DNA from: JAAFIM01 sp964467315
GTDB taxonomy: Bacteria > Bacteroidota > Bacteroidia > Chitinophagales > Saprospiraceae
DNA length: 64,000 nt
Assembly: GCA_964467315.1 (NCBI GenBank)
Contig: CAYXSA010000001.1
Coordinates: forward strand, 62,001 to 126,000
Direction of reading: 5' to 3'
Shown: positions 33,122 through 40,952 of the stretch, in pieces
How the letters are laid out: each line of letters opens with the position of its first letter
Numbering within the stretch: the first letter of the stretch is position 1
Position numbers and translations under genes: made by a program
Notes under the pieces: generated by a model
What the model was told of the DNA's origin: nothing
Seen by the model: only the letters and a program-made list of their open reading frames with translations
Database searches by the model: none

Positions 33122-34294
33122 ATGAGTACAGGAATTTTGACCACAAAAACGCCCCTGCCGCGTGCCGTCGCCATCTGGCTGATGATTGGGGTTTTTATGG
33201 TGTTTATGCAAATCGTGATTGGCGGCATCACGCGTTTGACCAATTCGGGTTTGTCGATAACGGAATGGGAAATTATCAATGGCACGCTGCCGCCGCTCGA
33301 CGAGGCGCAATGGCAGGAGGCTTTTGGGAAGTACAAAACGCACGCTTCGACCCAATACGAAACGATTCATAGCGATATGACGCTTTCGGATTTTAAGTTC
33401 ATTTACTTCTGGGAGTACTTCCATAGGCTTTGGGCGCGGGTGATGGGTTTGATTTTTTTAGTACCTTTTTTGTTTTTTTGGTACAAGCGCTATCTAACGC
33501 CTGCTTTGATGAAGCAACTTGGCGTAGTGGTGGCTTTGGCGGGTTTGGCGGCTACTTTCGGCTGGATAATGGTGGCGAGCGGGCTAAATACGCCTGTTTA
33601 TGCTTGGGTGAATGCGTACAAATTGATGATACATTTGGGCATAGCCTCCATTTTGTTTGCGTATTTACTTTGGGTAACTTTTCAGGTCGTGCAACCCAAT
33701 ACGCAGGAGGGGCATAGCAAAAGGCTGCGCAAATATGCTTGGCGGATTGTGTATATTTTGATTTTGCAAATTTTGCTCGGCGGCTTGATGTCGGGCATGA
33801 AGGCGGGTTTGCCTTATCATGATTTTCCGCATATGCAGGTTGCTCCTGATGGCAAATGGATTTGGATAGCTGACGTTTTGAAGGAAAAGCATCAATGGAC
33901 AGTCAGCAATCTGGCGAACTACACCAATAGCACCTTTGCGCCTGCTTTGGTGCAGGTTTTGCACCGTAGTACGGCGTATATTTTATGTTTTTTGATACCG
34001 ATTTTATATTTTACGGTACGGCGTATGTACTGCTCTCGTCCGCTTTGGTGGGGCAATCTGCTGATGCTTTTGTCCCTGATAACGCAGGTCGTTTTGGGCA
34101 TTTATACGCTCATCAACTGCGTGGGCGAAGTACCTGCTACGCTGGGCGTTTTGCATCAGGCTTTTGCCTTTGTGCTCTTGGGTTCGATGTTGTTTGTTTG
34201 CTATCAGTTTAGCGGTGGCGGGCATTGGCGAGAGGGCAAAAATACCCCGAAGAAAACTAAAGAAAAGGCAGAAAAAACGATGGTGTCGGTGTAA
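33122..34294 (+). CDS. ctaA: Heme A synthase (COX15/CtaA family)
   Basis: A 390-residue integral membrane protein with about eight helices. It oxidises heme O to heme A for cytochrome oxidase. Family blocks are IVIGGITRLTNSGLSITEWEIINGTLPP (residues 32-59), the histidine-bearing YFWEYFHRLWARVMG, LMIHLGIAS, and the C-terminal VLHRSTAY and VLHQAFAF. It is the first gene right of the main origin cluster. The other heme-copper oxidase genes are not in the window. Confidence 0.92.
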   Translation: MSTGILTTKTPLPRAVAIWLMIGVFMVFMQIVIGGITRLTNSGLSITEWEIINGTLPPLDEAQWQEAFGKYKTHASTQYETIHSDMTLSDFKFIYFWEYFHRLWARVMGLIFLVPFLFFWYKRYLTPALMKQLGVVVALAGLAATFGWIMVASGLNTPVYAWVNAYKLMIHLGIASILFAYLLWVTFQVVQPNTQEGHSKRLRKYAWRIVYILILQILLGGLMSGMKAGLPYHDFPHMQVAPDGKWIWIADVLKEKHQWTVSNLANYTNSTFAPALVQVLHRSTAYILCFLIPILYFTVRRMYCSRPLWWGNLLMLLSLITQVVLGIYTLINCVGEVPATLGVLHQAFAFVLLGSMLFVCYQFSGGGHWREGKNTPKKTKEKAEKTMVSV

Positions 34295-34328
34295 ATTAAA
34301 TTACATAAACGTTTAATTATCAATGAAG

Positions 34329-34496
34329 TTATCCACACCCCAAATGTGGATAACTTCGTTTTTTTGGCGAGAAAATTGTTTCTCACTAAGTTATCCACAG
34401 TCCAAATGTGGATAAGTCTCCAAAACGACATAAAAAATTGATTTTTATAGCATTTATGCAAAGTTATCCACATTTTGCCTGTGGATATGTGGATAA
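34329..34496. other. DnaA-box cluster 2
   Basis: Six exact boxes occur at 34329, 34391 and 34464 on the plus strand and at 34345, 34407 and 34488 on the minus strand. Each plus box is followed 7 nt later by an inverted box; the third uses TGTGGATAT at 34480, overlapping the exact one at 34488. The first pair begins 34 bp after the ctaA stop and is followed by a T-run, so it may also end transcription. The rest of 34,295-34,667 has no other feature. Confidence 0.85.
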
Positions 34497-34667
34497 GTCG
34501 GTGTAATTTTTTAGTTAATTCGGCTTCGTTTTGCGCTTACCCACCAACGAAATCTGAATAATTCTACGTTCTTTTGTGCTTACGCCTTGCCGCTTTCGTT
34601 GGCAATTCTTGATGAATGATGTTTTTTGTTTTTACCTTACTACACGCTTCATTTCTTAAAACTCTCC

Positions 34668-35369
34668 ATGCGAGCAATCTCTTATTTTTCGTTTTTCGTA
34701 TTCTGCTGCTTTGCCGCGCAGTTGCAGGCGCAGCGCGCCAAGCCTGTTATGCTTTTTCCTGACGACTGTTGCAAGCGCGACGTTTTGAACGGGAATTGTA
34801 TCTCCGACACGGGCTACATTTACACTATTCCCTTCGAGATGGGCAAAGACGTAAAAGTCGCCCAGACCTACAACACGGCCTTTTCGCATAAGGGCTTGTT
34901 GGCGGTGGATTTCAAGGTGAAACCCGGTACGCCCATTCATGCCGCCCGCGCGGGTAAGGTCATCGACACGAAGGACGATAGTAAGACCGTCGGACTCAAA
35001 GCCAAACACGAATTTATGGCAAATTATGTGGTCGTTTTGCACGAGGACGGCACGATTGCCCGCTATCGGCATCTCGAGTACAAGGGCGTAAAAGTCAAAG
35101 TTGGGCAGCAGGTCGAGGTCGGCGATGTGCTCGGTTTGAGCGGACACACGGGCTATTCTGCCTTTCCGCATCTGCATTTTGAAGTGCGGCAGCATGCCCG
35201 TTTGGAAGAAAATCCCGCCTTCCTCTCCACGCGTTTTCGCACTCAAGAGGGCGTGCATCACTTGCGCGCTTGGCGCAAATATCGCCGCGTAGAAGACCCG
35301 ACGACGATTTACACGAAAATTGTCCCCACGCACACGCCTTCCGATACGACTTCCACGAAAAAGGACTAA
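34668..35369 (+). CDS. Secreted M23-family peptidase (LytM-like)
   Basis: A 233-residue protein with the signal MRAISYFSFFVFCCFAAQLQAQ. The zinc site is intact: SHKGLLAVDF gives HxxxxxxD near residue 80, and the C-terminal HLHFEV supplies the HxH ligand. GTPIHAARAGKVIDTKDD and GQQVEVGDVLGLSGHTGYS are standard LytM blocks. It probably cuts peptidoglycan cross-bridges or helps septum splitting in the periplasm. The ATG at 34668 was chosen for its signal peptide. It lies between DnaA-box clusters 2 and 3. Confidence 0.9.
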   Translation: MRAISYFSFFVFCCFAAQLQAQRAKPVMLFPDDCCKRDVLNGNCISDTGYIYTIPFEMGKDVKVAQTYNTAFSHKGLLAVDFKVKPGTPIHAARAGKVIDTKDDSKTVGLKAKHEFMANYVVVLHEDGTIARYRHLEYKGVKVKVGQQVEVGDVLGLSGHTGYSAFPHLHFEVRQHARLEENPAFLSTRFRTQEGVHHLRAWRKYRRVEDPTTIYTKIVPTHTPSDTTSTKKD

Positions 35370-35378
35370 AACCGAAAC

Positions 35379-35477
35379 TTATCCACATTCCGACTGTGGA
35401 TATGTGGATAAGTTCCGCTTCAAACCCCTCTAATTTCGATTTTAAGCGCATTTTATCCACATTAGCACTGTGGATAA
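35379..35477. other. DnaA-box cluster 3
   Basis: Exact boxes occur at 35379 and 35453 (plus) and at 35403 and 35469 (minus), with a TGTGGATAT variant at 35395. Both inverted pairs have a 7-nt spacer. The cluster starts 9 bp after the M23 peptidase stop. The next 90 bp before the TJ repeat contain the GCTTCGCGGAGGGCTGCGCC extension. Confidence 0.82.
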
Positions 35478-35564
35478 GTTCCAATAAAAAAGCATCGCGC
35501 TACGCCCGTTTTTTCGAGGGGTGTAGCGCGCTGTTTTTTCGCTTCGCGGAGGGCTGCGCCGTTT

Positions 35565-35716
35565 GGGCGTGCCCCTGCTCCCCGCGCGCCGCAGGGCGGC
35601 GCTTGTAAAGCCGTTGCATGCAACGGCTCTACAGGGTCGCAGGGTCGGGCTATTCGGGGCGTTTCACCATCGCCCCGCTGGGGCGAATGTTGATGCGCCC
35701 CTACTATCCCTCACGC
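35565..35716 (-). repeat. TJ repeat copy 15 (nested arm 2)
   Basis: Arm 2 has an outer CCCTGC/GCAGGG stem, a GCGCCGCAGGGCGGCGC hairpin and a nested AAGCCGTTGCATGCAACGGC hairpin, itself a compensated variant of the common module. Arm 1 is of the GGGGCG type with inner CGCCCCGCTGGGGCG, again compensated. A CCCGCCGCGC/GCGGCGGG hairpin follows. Confidence 0.88.
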
Positions 35717-35804
35717 TTTTTTATCCCGCCGCGCAAAGGACGCGGCGGGCTGTATCAGATATTTCAACCTTTCTCGCACTCTAAAACCAAAATTATTTTT
35801 TAAA

Positions 35805-36647
35805 ATGCTCGTTTTCTACAATAAAAATCAAACAGTAACCGAAGATGTAGGTTATTCGCCAAGCGCTAAAAAACCGATGCTGGTAATACAGGCTTGGAAA
35901 CAACTGCCCTACCCTATTGATATCCATAAAATACGAGCATTGACTCTAGAAGAAATCGCAGTGGCACACGATATCAACTATGTACGCGGCATCTTAAATG
36001 GCAAACTCGAAAACGGCTTCGGCAACAAATCTTTAAATGTCGCTAAAAGTTTGCTCTGGACGACGGGAAGTTTTTTTTGCGCCGCAGCACACGCATACCA
36101 ACACGGGTGCAGCACCTTTTCCCCTACTTCTGGCTTTCATCATGCGGGCTACAATTACGCCAATGGATTTTGTACCTTCAATGGCTTGGCTATCGCGGCT
36201 ATCCTTCTAAAAAAACAGTATAAAGCAAGCCGCATCGGCATTTTAGACTTAGATTCTCATGCTGGCGATGGTACAGAACATATCATCAGCAAAACCAATA
36301 TAAGCGACTTGCTGGCGCATTATTCATTGGGCTACCACGACGTACAAAAAAACAATAACGCCGAATGGCTGGAGCATTTACCCGAACTCATAAAGCAGCA
36401 GTTCGCAGATTGCGAAGTCCTATTTTATCAAGCAGGTGTAGATTGCCACGAAGATGACCCAGAACTGTACGCAGGGCATTTTACTGCGGAACAACTGTAC
36501 TTACGCGATAAGATAGTTTATACGACTTGTAGAGAATTAAACATTCCTGTAGTTACCAATCTCGCAGGCGGCTATCAACGACCTATTCAGAAAATTATAG
36601 ATTTACACAATCTCACAGCCAAAGCATTTGTAGAAGCTCGTTTTTAA
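35805..36647 (+). CDS. Histone-deacetylase-family hydrolase
   Basis: A 280-residue zinc amidohydrolase. It has SPTSGFHHAGYNYANGFCTFNGLAIAA (the paired histidines and the NGFC block), ILDLDSHAGDGTEHI (the DxDxHxGDG metal site), FYQAGVDCHEDDP and LAGGYQ. Bacterial members deacetylate acetylpolyamines, acetylated acetyl-CoA synthetase or other amides; the substrate here is unknown. It appears to be a single gene, with TJ repeats on both sides. Confidence 0.88.
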   Translation: MLVFYNKNQTVTEDVGYSPSAKKPMLVIQAWKQLPYPIDIHKIRALTLEEIAVAHDINYVRGILNGKLENGFGNKSLNVAKSLLWTTGSFFCAAAHAYQHGCSTFSPTSGFHHAGYNYANGFCTFNGLAIAAILLKKQYKASRIGILDLDSHAGDGTEHIISKTNISDLLAHYSLGYHDVQKNNNAEWLEHLPELIKQQFADCEVLFYQAGVDCHEDDPELYAGHFTAEQLYLRDKIVYTTCRELNIPVVTNLAGGYQRPIQKIIDLHNLTAKAFVEARF

Positions 36648-36686
36648 GTGTACAGCCCGCCGCAACCTTTTTGCGGCGGGCTGCTT

Positions 36687-36768
36687 GCGTGAGGGATATG
36701 TAGAGCCGTAGCATGCTACGGCTCAAATAGCCCGACCGCTGCCCCTTTTTAGGGCAGCGGGCACGCCC
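36687..36768 (+). repeat. TJ repeat copy 16
   Basis: Arm 1 is GAGCCGTAGCATGCTACGGC. Arm 2 is CCGCTGCCC/GGGCAGCGG with a TTTTTA loop. Preceded by AGCCCGCCGCAA/TTGCGGCGGGCT at 36654-36681. Confidence 0.92.
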
Positions 36769-36872
36769 AAGAAAAGTCCGCAAAAAAATTTGAAAAACTA
36801 TGCGAAAAGGCTTAACTTTACGCGATTTACATGGTTTTTTTTTGCCAGAACGAAAAGATTTTCAAATATAGC

Positions 36873-38849
36873 GTGTCGGATATTATACAACTTTTGCCAG
36901 AGCATATCGCCAACCAGATAGCGGCAGGCGAAGTCGTGCAGCGCCCCGCTTCCGCCGTGAAAGAACTGCTCGAAAATGCGCTCGATGCAGGCGCGACCCA
37001 AATCCGCCTTATCGTGAAAGACGCGGGCAAAACCCTCGTGCAGGTCATCGACGACGGCGTAGGCATGAGCGAAACCGATGCGCGTATGTCCTTCGAGCGC
37101 CACGCTACCTCCAAAATTCGCAACGCCGAAGACCTTTTCAACCTGCGTACAATGGGCTTTCGCGGCGAAGCACTCGCTTCCATCGCAGCCGTAGCGCAGG
37201 TGGAAATGCGCACCCGCAAACGCGAACACGAACTCGGCATTAGCATACAAATCGAAGCCTCCCAAATCATTAGCCAGCAGCCCGTACAAACCGCCGTAGG
37301 CACTTCTATCGCCGTAAAAAACCTCTTTTACAATATACCTGCGCGGCGCAACTTCCTGAAAAGCAATCAGATAGAGATGCAGCATATCAATCAGGAATTT
37401 GAACGCGTCGCCTTAGCCAATCCCCAAGTTTTTTTCTCGCTGCACCACAACGGCGAACAGGTTTTTCACCTGCCCAAAGGCAATTTGCGCCAACGCATCG
37501 TCGGACTACTCGGCAATAAAATCAATAACGGACTTATCCCCATCGCCGAAACTACCGATGCACTCACCATCAACGGCTTTGTTTGTAAACCCGAATTTGC
37601 CAAAAAAACGCGGGGCGAACAGTTCTTTTTTGTCAATAATCGCTTCATAAAAAGCAGTTATTTGCATCATGCCGTCGTTTCTGCGTATGAAGATTTGCTG
37701 CCGCAGGGGCTTTTTCCGCTCTATGTTATCTTTCTGGAAATCGACCCGCAGCGCATCGACGTAAACGTGCACCCCACAAAGCAAGAGATAAAATTTGACG
37801 ATGAACGCCTGATTTACAACTACTTACGTGTTACCGCTCGTCATGCGCTGGCGCAACACAATATCACCCCTTCGCTCGATTTTGACGAAGACCAAGCCCT
37901 GCGCGCCCAATACTCGGAAGCGTTTTTGGCGGTGCAGCAGCCCATAGCCCTCGCACAACTTGATACGCAAGCCCTGCGCCAAGAAAACAACAACAACCAA
38001 GACGAAGAAGAACAAAATCGCGCCTCCTTTTTCTCCTTCCGCCAGCAAAACGAAGCCGCAAAAACCGCACAAAACGCCTCTTCTTCCTCCTCTTCACCTT
38101 CCTCCTATCGCAGCGATAGCCAAAGCGCACCCAATGCCCAAGATTGGCGCATTTTGTACGAAAATGTAAATAACAGCCCCCTGCTGCAAAAAAATAAAAT
38201 CAACAACAATAGCAGCAGCGACGACGGTACTAAAATAGAAAGCCGCCTCGTTTCTTTCAGCGAAGAAAGCGAGCAAAACAACAACGGCGAGCAAAAACAG
38301 CCCTACCAACTGCATCAGCGCTACATCATTTCGCCCATTCGCTCGGGCTTCATGCTCATCGACCAGCGCGCCGCGCATGAACGAATTTTGTACGAATTTT
38401 ACCTAAATCGCTTTAATCAAGAAAATAGCGACAATCAGCAAAAGATATTCCCCACTACGATACAACTCTCTGTAAATCAATCGCATACGCTGCGCGAAAT
38501 GCTGCCTTTATTGCTGCGTTTTGGCATTGATTTGCGCGCCGATACGGCGCAAACTTTCCTGCTGCACGGCAGCCCCCCATTGCTCGCCGACACCGACGAA
38601 CAGCGCCTAATCGAGAGCCTTTTGGAGCAGTACAGCAACAATATGCCCGAATTGGAGATAAAACCTTACGAAAAAATCGCCTATACCCTCGCGCAGCGCT
38701 CCGCCGTCGGAGTCAAACGGCTCGAAATCAGCGAGATGCAACAGCTTATCGACCAGCTTTTCGCCTGTCAGACCCCGCACCAAAATCCCAGCGGACAGAA
38801 AACTTTTATCATCGTCGATAAAGACGAGATTAGCCGCAGATTTGGGTAG
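36873..38849 (+). CDS. mutL: DNA mismatch repair protein MutL
   Basis: A 658-residue protein if it starts at the GTG at 36873, giving MSDIIQLLPEHIANQIAAGE, the usual family start; an ATG 42 bp upstream is the alternative. The GHKL ATPase motifs are KELLENALDAGATQ, DDGVGM and GFRGEALASI. The linker (about residues 345-440) is rich in Asn, Gln, Ser and Glu. The C-terminal dimerisation domain contains DQRAAHERILYE, where endonuclease-type MutL has DQHA(x)2E(x)4E, so the His is Arg. It couples MutS recognition to strand repair. Confidence 0.93.
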   Translation: MSDIIQLLPEHIANQIAAGEVVQRPASAVKELLENALDAGATQIRLIVKDAGKTLVQVIDDGVGMSETDARMSFERHATSKIRNAEDLFNLRTMGFRGEALASIAAVAQVEMRTRKREHELGISIQIEASQIISQQPVQTAVGTSIAVKNLFYNIPARRNFLKSNQIEMQHINQEFERVALANPQVFFSLHHNGEQVFHLPKGNLRQRIVGLLGNKINNGLIPIAETTDALTINGFVCKPEFAKKTRGEQFFFVNNRFIKSSYLHHAVVSAYEDLLPQGLFPLYVIFLEIDPQRIDVNVHPTKQEIKFDDERLIYNYLRVTARHALAQHNITPSLDFDEDQALRAQYSEAFLAVQQPIALAQLDTQALRQENNNNQDEEEQNRASFFSFRQQNEAAKTAQNASSSSSSPSSYRSDSQSAPNAQDWRILYENVNNSPLLQKNKINNNSSSDDGTKIESRLVSFSEESEQNNNGEQKQPYQLHQRYIISPIRSGFMLIDQRAAHERILYEFYLNRFNQENSDNQQKIFPTTIQLSVNQSHTLREMLPLLLRFGIDLRADTAQTFLLHGSPPLLADTDEQRLIESLLEQYSNNMPELEIKPYEKIAYTLAQRSAVGVKRLEISEMQQLIDQLFACQTPHQNPSGQKTFIIVDKDEISRRFG

Positions 38850-38875
38850 TTTCCTTTATTCGAGGGCGTTTTTTG

Positions 38876-38977
38876 GGGCGTGCCCGCTGCCCGAAAAGGG
38901 GCAGCGGTCGGGCTATACGGGGCGCATCACCATCGCCCAGTAGGGCGAATGTTGATTCGCCCCTACTATCCCTCACG
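38876..38977 (-). repeat. TJ repeat copy 17
   Basis: Arm 2 is CGCTGCCC/GGGCAGCG. Arm 1 is of the GGGGCGAATCAACATTCGCC type with inner CGCCCAGTAGGGCG. It starts 26 bp after the mutL stop. Confidence 0.88.
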
Positions 38978-39075
38978 CAAAAAAATAAAGCAGCCTGCGC
39001 TATTTTGTAGTTTTTCCTGCTTTTGTATCTTTTGGCTTTTTCCGTCTTAAGCGCCGAAATCAAACAATAAGCGCT

Positions 39076-40035
39076 ATGACCAAACTACGCCCCTTATACG
39101 TTTTGTTGCTGCATATTTTTTGGCTCTGCGGTAGCGCTTGGCTCGGCTTGCGCGCTGATTTTCATTTGCCCAATGCCGCCAATCAACTGCAGATGATAAG
39201 CGAAAACCAAGAACAAAACCTCTCTATACTCGAAAAATTAGAAGAACCCTTATTAGCAAGAATATACAAAGAATTTAGCCGCAGAAACCAAGATTATGGG
39301 CTTATGGATTTGATGAAAGTCCATAAAAAACATATTAAACGCTGCCAAGATGCTGCGTTTTCTTTGCGACAATCTACGAAAGCACAAATCCTCCAAAGCC
39401 TCGAAAATGGCGAACTCTCCCAGTCCATCGATAGTTTGCAGCAATTTATGGAAGGCTTATGGACAAACCACCTTCAAGATATACGCGATTTCCACTATGG
39501 GCGCTCCAGCAACTGCGAATGGGAAGAATGCCCCTACCCTTTCCTACCTAATTATCGGCAAATAGTGCCTTCTATCGACTCTCTGCGTAGCCTCTGGCAA
39601 AATGCTCAAGAAGTAGCAATGCCCGCGCTTTTAGGCGATTTGGAATTGAGTTTGAGCCGAGCGCGAGTAGAATTTTTGGACGAGATGCGCGGTAGATTTC
39701 CCTATTGTGCTTTGGGTATTTGCTTTGACCAATATGAACTGTTTTCAAACTCCAAGACGAAATATATTCAGAAGGGAGAAGAGTTTTCAACGGAAATAAT
39801 GATAGGCGAGTGTGTCCCCCGCCGCTATTTACTCGCTGTTATTGTCGATGGTGATACGATAGACACCAAAGGCATGGACGATTGGGACAAGGACTATATT
39901 TATCGTATTCGTCCGCAGCGCGTAGGCTGGCATGAATACAATGTAGAAACCCTAATACGCAGCCCACACAGCGACGAAATAGTTTCCGTGCGTGATACCT
40001 TCGCTTTTTTGGTCGGTGTGGGCTACACGCGTTGA
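39076..40035 (+). CDS. GldM-like secretion/gliding protein (tentative)
   Basis: A 319-residue protein with one N-terminal membrane helix (LYVLLLHIFWLCGSAWLGL) and a large outer part. The helical region (40-200) is followed by beta domains with FDQYELFSNSKTKYIQKGEEFSTEIMIGE. This recalls GldM/PorM, where an N-terminal helix and helical bundle precede a beta domain with a GEEYEAEIF stretch. It is shorter than GldM (about 500 residues) and lacks the GGKETPRQKMI start, so it is at most a paralogue. The other T9SS core genes are absent here. Confidence 0.45.
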   Translation: MTKLRPLYVLLLHIFWLCGSAWLGLRADFHLPNAANQLQMISENQEQNLSILEKLEEPLLARIYKEFSRRNQDYGLMDLMKVHKKHIKRCQDAAFSLRQSTKAQILQSLENGELSQSIDSLQQFMEGLWTNHLQDIRDFHYGRSSNCEWEECPYPFLPNYRQIVPSIDSLRSLWQNAQEVAMPALLGDLELSLSRARVEFLDEMRGRFPYCALGICFDQYELFSNSKTKYIQKGEEFSTEIMIGECVPRRYLLAVIVDGDTIDTKGMDDWDKDYIYRIRPQRVGWHEYNVETLIRSPHSDEIVSVRDTFAFLVGVGYTR

Positions 40036-40101
40036 TTTTGCGTATATTTGCCTGCCTGACGGATAGCGCCAATTCGTAGCCAGAGCCCCCGAATAACCCC
40101 C

Positions 40102-40224
40102 GCGTGAGGGATAGCAGTGTAGGGGCGCGTGTAGGGGCAGACCAATGTGTCTGCCCTCGCGCCCCGCAACGAATAGCCCGACCCCGCGCCGCGCCCTTTG
40201 CGCGGCATTTGCGGGGGCACGCCC
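40102..40224 (+). repeat. TJ repeat copy 18
   Basis: Arm 1 is nested: an outer GGGGCGCG/CGCGCCCC stem holds GGGCAGACCAATGTGTCTGC. Arm 2 is CCGCGCC/GCGCGG-like with a CCCGC/GCGGG outer pair. It ends 25 bp before the next gene. Confidence 0.85.
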
Positions 40225-40249
40225 CAAAAAAACACCCCAAACCTCCCCC

Positions 40250-40951
40250 ATGCGTTTATTTCTTATCCTCTTTTTTATTGCTTTTGCCGCTCCAATGCAA
40301 GCACAAAACGCCCGCGAGCAAGCCCGCGCCGATATAGCCAAAGGCATCGTAGAAATGCGCTATTGCTGGGCTTGGCAGCAACAAACTTCGCCCGCGATTG
40401 ATAGCGCCAATGCCATTTTTGGCTTTCGTTTTCAGTTTCTAAAAGACTGCGACCCCAACGATACCTCTACCCTTTATCAGCGCGAATACAATGAAGAAAT
40501 GACCGCTTTTTTGACAAAAAAACACGGCGAAGGCTGGAGAGAACACTATGATAGAGTGCTGCGGCATTTAAACGATAATGAAGTTTTGCGCAATACCAAA
40601 GAAGAGAAACTTGCCAAAGAGGTACATTATCAGCTTATGCCCCTGTATTTTAAGCGCGATAAAAGCACATTCGACGCAGAGGGCAAAAAAATTCTGCGTC
40701 TTGCTTATGCCATTTATGAGCATCGCCAAAAGGCTGAACCAAAGAAAAAATATGGCTTGTACATTTGGTGCTATGCCTACAAAGGCGAAGACCCCAAAGC
40801 TCGCCACGAGCGCGCGCTTGCCGTGCAAAAGGAGTTAGTAAGGCTCGGTATACCCGAAAATTGCCTAAGTTTTCAGCACCCCGAAACGCACAGCCTTAAT
40901 CTGCCTAATTATGATGCTTATGTGCATTTTGGTTTGGTAACGTATGAGTAA
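40250..40951 (+). CDS. Secreted protein with a weak OmpA-like C-terminus
   Basis: A 233-residue protein with the signal MRLFLILFFIAFAAPMQAQ. The C-terminal 90 residues read FKRDKSTFDAEGKKILRLAYAIYEHR, YGLYIWCYAYKGEDPKARHERALAVQKELVRLGIPENCLSF. The order of elements is that of an OmpA peptidoglycan-binding domain, but the diagnostic Asp/Arg residues are not all clear. The N-terminal half is helical and unrecognised. It ends 1 bp from the convergent acylase gene. Confidence 0.55.
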   Translation: MRLFLILFFIAFAAPMQAQNAREQARADIAKGIVEMRYCWAWQQQTSPAIDSANAIFGFRFQFLKDCDPNDTSTLYQREYNEEMTAFLTKKHGEGWREHYDRVLRHLNDNEVLRNTKEEKLAKEVHYQLMPLYFKRDKSTFDAEGKKILRLAYAIYEHRQKAEPKKKYGLYIWCYAYKGEDPKARHERALAVQKELVRLGIPENCLSFQHPETHSLNLPNYDAYVHFGLVTYE

Positions 40952-40952
40952 C

